Shown piece by piece: positions 6,111 through 9,529 of a DNA stretch of 9,529 nt. Location: contig BNUP01000080.1 in the NCBI GenBank assembly GCA_025997455.1, positions 1 to 9,529 on the forward strand. The letters run 5' to 3'. Position 1 is the stretch's first letter, and the number at the start of each line of letters is the position of its first letter. The position numbers and the translations under genes are program-made. This DNA is from Fibrobacterales bacterium (lineage in GTDB: Bacteria; Fibrobacterota; Fibrobacteria; Fibrobacterales; Fibrobacteraceae). Below the pieces are notes generated by a model, which worked only from the letters and a program-made list of their open reading frames with translations, had not been told where the DNA came from and searched no databases.

Positions 6111-6122
6111 GAAAATATTTTC
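6111..6122. promoter_or_regulatory. 12-base perfect palindrome upstream of the repeat-protein gene
   Basis: GAAAATATTTTC is a perfect dyad lying 13 bases before the ATG at 6136. It could be an operator, or simply the AT-rich leader of the gene. No Shine-Dalgarno sequence lies between it and the start. Confidence 0.25.
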
Positions 6123-6135
6123 TACATTGCGAATT

Positions 6136-9100
6136 ATGAAGAAGAGTCATTTACTTCCGCTATCTTTATTTCTTGCGAGCATCGCGTGGTCTGAGTGCGG
6201 TGATGCCTTTAGCAACGGTGCTGGAACAGATCTGTCTCCTTACGAGATTTCAACGCCTGCACAGTTGCAGAGTTTAAACGAGTGCTTGGGTGACAATACC
6301 TTGCACTTTAAACTCACCCAAGACATCAACCTCACAGACTATCTCTCCGAGGGAGGCGAAGGCAACAACGGCGGTGAGGGGTGGGAACCAATTGGCTACA
6401 GCAACGACGGCAGTTCCAGTTCGTTTAGCGGCACATTCAATGGCAGCGGTCACAGGATTATCGGTCTTTGGATAAATCGCCCTAATACCAACGATGTCGG
6501 TTTGTTCGGTATTTTAGGAGAACTTGGAAGTATTACAGATGTCGGGGTAGAAATATCTTCGCAAGGTGTAACAGGAAAATATTCGGTGGGCGGCTTAGTG
6601 GGTCAAAATAAAGGTTCCATTAGCAGAAGTTATGTGGAGGATGGAAATATAAATGGTCTAAACGATGTGGGCGGTTTGGTGGGATTCAATGCCGAATATG
6701 CCTATATAGAAAACAGTTACTCAACAGCCTTTGTAGAGGGGACAGATACAGGTCCAGGCAACGAAAATGGTATTGGCGGGCTTGTTGGCTCTAACGATGG
6801 TGCTATAGACTATTCTTATGCGGCAGGCACAGTAACCGCGACCGAATCTGTAAGTAATGTAGGCGGTTTGGTAGGATACAATACCGCAAATGGCATTATA
6901 TACCAAAGTTATTATGATTCGGATATCTCTGGTCAAAGTGATGCGGGCAAAGGTGAAGGCTTAAGTACAGAATTGATGAAATCGAATGATACAGACGGTA
7001 TATATTATTTTTGGAGTTATGACGAGATTTGGTTATTAAGCAACGGAAACTACCCGACCTTGCGGTTGCAGGAGACGCTAAAAGGCAACCTCGCTGTGGC
7101 TGTTGTTAATGTTACTTATGGCGGTTATGATAGTTATATTTGGACGGGAGAAAATATAATTCCCAATCTAAGCGTTTCGCTCGGAGGCAATTCGCTTGCG
7201 AGTTCCGCATATACCGTTTCTTATTCCAATAACAAACAAGTCGGCACGGCAACCGCTACCATTACGGGCAAAGCACCATATTACGGCAGTATATCAGAAA
7301 CATTCTATATAGGGATAGGAACTTGCGGTGCAGGCTTTTCAACCGAAGGAACGGATGCCGAGCCTTACCAAATAGCAAATGCAAAACAACTCGATGCAGT
7401 TCATAATTGTGTGGGTAATTCTCTCATTGAACCTTACGATAAAATATATAAATATTTTGTTTTAACAGCCGACATTGACCTTGCGGGTTATGTGAATGAA
7501 GACGGTGCGGGTTGGAGACCAATAGGAGATCTAAATAATGTTTTTTCGGGACATTTTGACGGCAACGGCTACAAAATTAAAGGCTTGTGGAGCAATAGTC
7601 CCGAATCAAATAATGTAGGTTTGTTCGGTAAAACTTCTGGTAGCGAAATCAAAAATTTGGGTGTGGAACTCGCCGAAAAAGGCATTACCGGTGGTACTTA
7701 TGTGGGTGGTCTTGTAGGTTACAGTGAAAATGACATTATAAGCACAAGTTATGTGAAAGGTAAAGTAATAGGTGAAAGTGTTATTGGCGGTTTAATCGGA
7801 TCTATTAAAAACAGCATAATAGAGAATAGTTATGTAAATGGTATTGTAACCGGAACCAGCGGTCTTGTGGGGATGAATGATTATAGTTCAAGCAGCACCA
7901 AGATTAGTAATAGTTATGCCGCGGTAAATGAATCGATAACCTCTCTAATTGGTGGTAATCCAAGTGGTATTCTCGTAGAAGATAGTTATATAGGTAAAAC
8001 AGCCGCCGAGTTAAAATTATTAGTTGCAGAAGTTTGGAGTTCTGATGTTTGGCAGTTTATCGGAGCGAATTACCCCACGCACAAATGGGAAACTGATATT
8101 GCCAAAGCCGTTATTGCACCAATTGGAGATCAAACTTACACAGGACAACCGCTCCCTGCTAATATTGCAGTAACGCTCCGAGAAACTTCCCTCACAAAAG
8201 GTACTGATTTCAGTTATGATGTAAGTTCCAACAATGTAATTGTAAGTGATGCGGGTTCGGTAACTATAGTTGGTATAGAACCTTATCACGGAAGTAAGGT
8301 TGCTGAATTTAAAATTCTCAAAGCCGCATTAACAGCGCCAAACCTAACGGCAACAGCGGTTTATGGCGAAACATTGGGCGAGGCTGAGGTTGATTGGACT
8401 CTTGATGTTGGCGGCGTTGAGGGAATTTGGGAACTTGTTGATAGCACCTCGTTTGTGGGCACCGTCGCTCAACCTGCACAGTTACTAGCCACATTTACCC
8501 ACGAGAATCCAAATTACGAGCAAATCGCAGAGAATATATCAGTCGATCTTACCGTAGGTAAGGCAAACGGCGAGGGCAGTGTCTCTATAGCAGGTTGGAT
8601 TTATGGCTCGCCAAATACCCCTGCACCTGTTTCTGCCACCAACGACATAGAAGACTTAACTTACAGTTATACGGGAATTGCTCCAACGGTTTATGAGGCA
8701 AGTGCCACTCAACCAAGTGCCGTAGGCACCTACGCCATTACGGCAATATTCGCCGAAACGGATAACTACAACAGCGTAACAAGCGATCCCTTTGAGTTTG
8801 CAATTAGCAAAGCGACATACACAATTACACCAGATGCTCTTTCGGCAACCTACTCCGCAACAAACACTATAGCGAGCGTGACTTTAGGCACCGGCTATGC
8901 ATGGGTAGATTCCACTGAAAAACTCACCGTGGCAAAAAGCAGTTATGCGGCTACTTACAACGCAGATCCTGCAAATTACGATACTTTATCCTTAAACATT
9001 ACGGTAGTTGTGGCAAAAGGTACTCCCGATTATACGCTACCCACAAACTTAACGGCGACTTATGGACAAACCCTTGCAGATGTTACGCTACCGGAAGGCT

Positions 9101-9529
9101 GGGCGTGGAAAGGTGTGCTAACCATAGGAGTGGGAAATGTAAGCGGTGTAGGAAACTCCTTTGTCGCAATCTTTACTCCAACCGATATTGCTAATTACAA
9201 TACGGTAGAAGAAGTATTAAATATAGTTGTGGCAAAAGGTACTCCCGATTATACGCTACCCACAAACTTAACGGCAACTTACGGACAAACCCTTGCAGAT
9301 GTTACGCTACCGGAAGGCTGGGCGTGGAAAGGTGCGCTAACCACAGGAGTGGGAAATGTAAGCGATGTAGGAAACTCCTTTGCCGCAATCTTTACTCCTG
9401 CGGATATTGCTAATTACAACACGGTAGAAGAAGTATTGAATATAGTTGTGGCAAAAGGTACTCCCGATTATACGCTACCCACAAACTTAACGGCGACTTA
9501 CGGACAAACCCTTGCAGATGTTACGCTAC
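6136..9529 (+). CDS. Very large secreted GLUG/MBG repeat protein, probable surface adhesin (3' end beyond window)
   Basis: The frame is open for 1131 codons to the window edge. A signal peptide (KKSHLLPLSLFLASIAWS) is probably cleaved after residue 19. Module 1 (about 20-315) starts with CGDAFSNG and holds GLUG-type repeats such as VGGLVGQNKGSISRSYV and VGGLVGFNAEYAYIENSY, which build a beta-helix. An Ig-like domain follows (about 322-394). Module 2 (about 397-652) repeats the layout (CGAGFSTEG, FSGHFDGNGYKIKGLW, VGGLVGYSEN). Then come several MBG-type beta-sandwich domains (from 656) and 73-residue near-identical repeats (from 958). Such proteins are usually exported and bind surfaces, glycans or other cells. 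A substrate cannot be named. Module 1 has C21/C50 and module 2 C397/C425, probably disulfides. No membrane anchor or sorting tail is visible because the C-terminus is missing. The start gives an intact signal peptide but lacks a Shine-Dalgarno sequence. Confidence 0.9.
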   Translation, partial: MKKSHLLPLSLFLASIAWSECGDAFSNGAGTDLSPYEISTPAQLQSLNECLGDNTLHFKLTQDINLTDYLSEGGEGNNGGEGWEPIGYSNDGSSSSFSGTFNGSGHRIIGLWINRPNTNDVGLFGILGELGSITDVGVEISSQGVTGKYSVGGLVGQNKGSISRSYVEDGNINGLNDVGGLVGFNAEYAYIENSYSTAFVEGTDTGPGNENGIGGLVGSNDGAIDYSYAAGTVTATESVSNVGGLVGYNTANGIIYQSYYDSDISGQSDAGKGEGLSTELMKSNDTDGIYYFWSYDEIWLLSNGNYPTLRLQETLKGNLAVAVVNVTYGGYDSYIWTGENIIPNLSVSLGGNSLASSAYTVSYSNNKQVGTATATITGKAPYYGSISETFYIGIGTCGAGFSTEGTDAEPYQIANAKQLDAVHNCVGNSLIEPYDKIYKYFVLTADIDLAGYVNEDGAGWRPIGDLNNVFSGHFDGNGYKIKGLWSNSPESNNVGLFGKTSGSEIKNLGVELAEKGITGGTYVGGLVGYSENDIISTSYVKGKVIGESVIGGLIGSIKNSIIENSYVNGIVTGTSGLVGMNDYSSSSTKISNSYAAVNESITSLIGGNPSGILVEDSYIGKTAAELKLLVAEVWSSDVWQFIGANYPTHKWETDIAKAVIAPIGDQTYTGQPLPANIAVTLRETSLTKGTDFSYDVSSNNVIVSDAGSVTIVGIEPYHGSKVAEFKILKAALTAPNLTATAVYGETLGEAEVDWTLDVGGVEGIWELVDSTSFVGTVAQPAQLLATFTHENPNYEQIAENISVDLTVGKANGEGSVSIAGWIYGSPNTPAPVSATNDIEDLTYSYTGIAPTVYEASATQPSAVGTYAITAIFAETDNYNSVTSDPFEFAISKATYTITPDALSATYSATNTIASVTLGTGYAWVDSTEKLTVAKSSYAATYNADPANYDTLSLNITVVVAKGTPDYTLPTNLTATYGQTLADVTLPEGWAWKGVLTIGVGNVSGVGNSFVAIFTPTDIANYNTVEEVLNIVVAKGTPDYTLPTNLTATYGQTLADVTLPEGWAWKGALTTGVGNVSDVGNSFAAIFTPADIANYNTVEEVLNIVVAKGTPDYTLPTNLTATYGQTLADVTL
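9007..9529 (+). repeat. Tandem 219-base repeats inside the surface-protein gene (2 full copies and part of a third)
   Basis: Units begin at 9007, 9226 and 9445, each opening GTTGTGGCAAAAGGTACTCC. Copies 1 and 2 differ at 11 of 219 bases by my count, giving five residue changes. The visible 85 bases of copy 3 differ from copy 2 at one base. Each unit encodes 73 residues of an MBG-type domain containing LTATYGQTLADVTLPEGWAW and ADIANYNTVEEVLNIVVAKG. The array continues past the window, so the copy number is unknown. Confidence 0.95.

Noticed and set aside
8020..8289. Minus-strand open frame within the repeat-protein gene
   Set aside because: It is antisense to the MBG-type region. Its tyrosine- and asparagine-rich composition reflects the complementary codons, not a protein family.

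Overview
The window looks like chromosomal DNA of a Gram-negative gut or sediment bacterium. A Fibrobacterota-like or related FCB-group host is my best guess. It rests on the style of the large GLUG/MBG surface protein, the AAA-ATPase-like/PD-(D/E)XK protein of a family often multiplied in such genomes, the signal peptides, and the near absence of Shine-Dalgarno sequences in front of the host genes. No marker here proves this placement.

Layout. Positions 1-126 are the end of an IS1-family insertion sequence: the terminus, a possible promoter, a good ribosome binding site and the first 20 codons of an InsA-like zinc-finger protein. The element sits inside a gene for a small kinase-like protein (122-391, minus), which keeps its glycine-rich loop and lysine and then hits a stop codon made by the IS end. 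Next on the minus strand come a bifunctional class A penicillin-binding protein (462-3110), elongation factor P (3149-3712) and an AAA-ATPase-like/PD-(D/E)XK protein (3740-5281). These three are spaced 27 and 38 bases apart and may be co-transcribed from the 5281 side. A weak hairpin plus T-run (415-441) may end that transcript.

On the plus strand, 49 bases from the divergent start at 5281, lies a secreted thioredoxin-fold (TlpA/ResA-like) protein with a CPPC active site (5331-5882). A 253-base gap follows that is packed with repeats: about seven copies of a 7-base unit, two REP-like palindromes each headed by GTAG, a GC-rich element with repeated ATAGCGG, and a 12-base palindrome close to the next start. 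The last gene (6136 to beyond the window end) encodes a very large secreted repeat protein. It has two GLUG-rich modules, then Ig-like MBG-type domains, then near-identical 219-base (73-residue) tandem repeats that run off the edge.

Working together. EF-P supports translation, and the PBP builds the cell wall. The thioredoxin-like protein, the PBP and the repeat protein are all predicted to act outside the cytoplasm. The PBP and the repeat protein carry paired cysteines, which makes a shared disulfide chemistry a reasonable but unproved idea. I see no complete defence, CRISPR or biosynthetic system. The most notable items are the IS1 disruption of the kinase gene, the homogenised tandem repeats of the surface protein and the repeat-laden gap in front of it.
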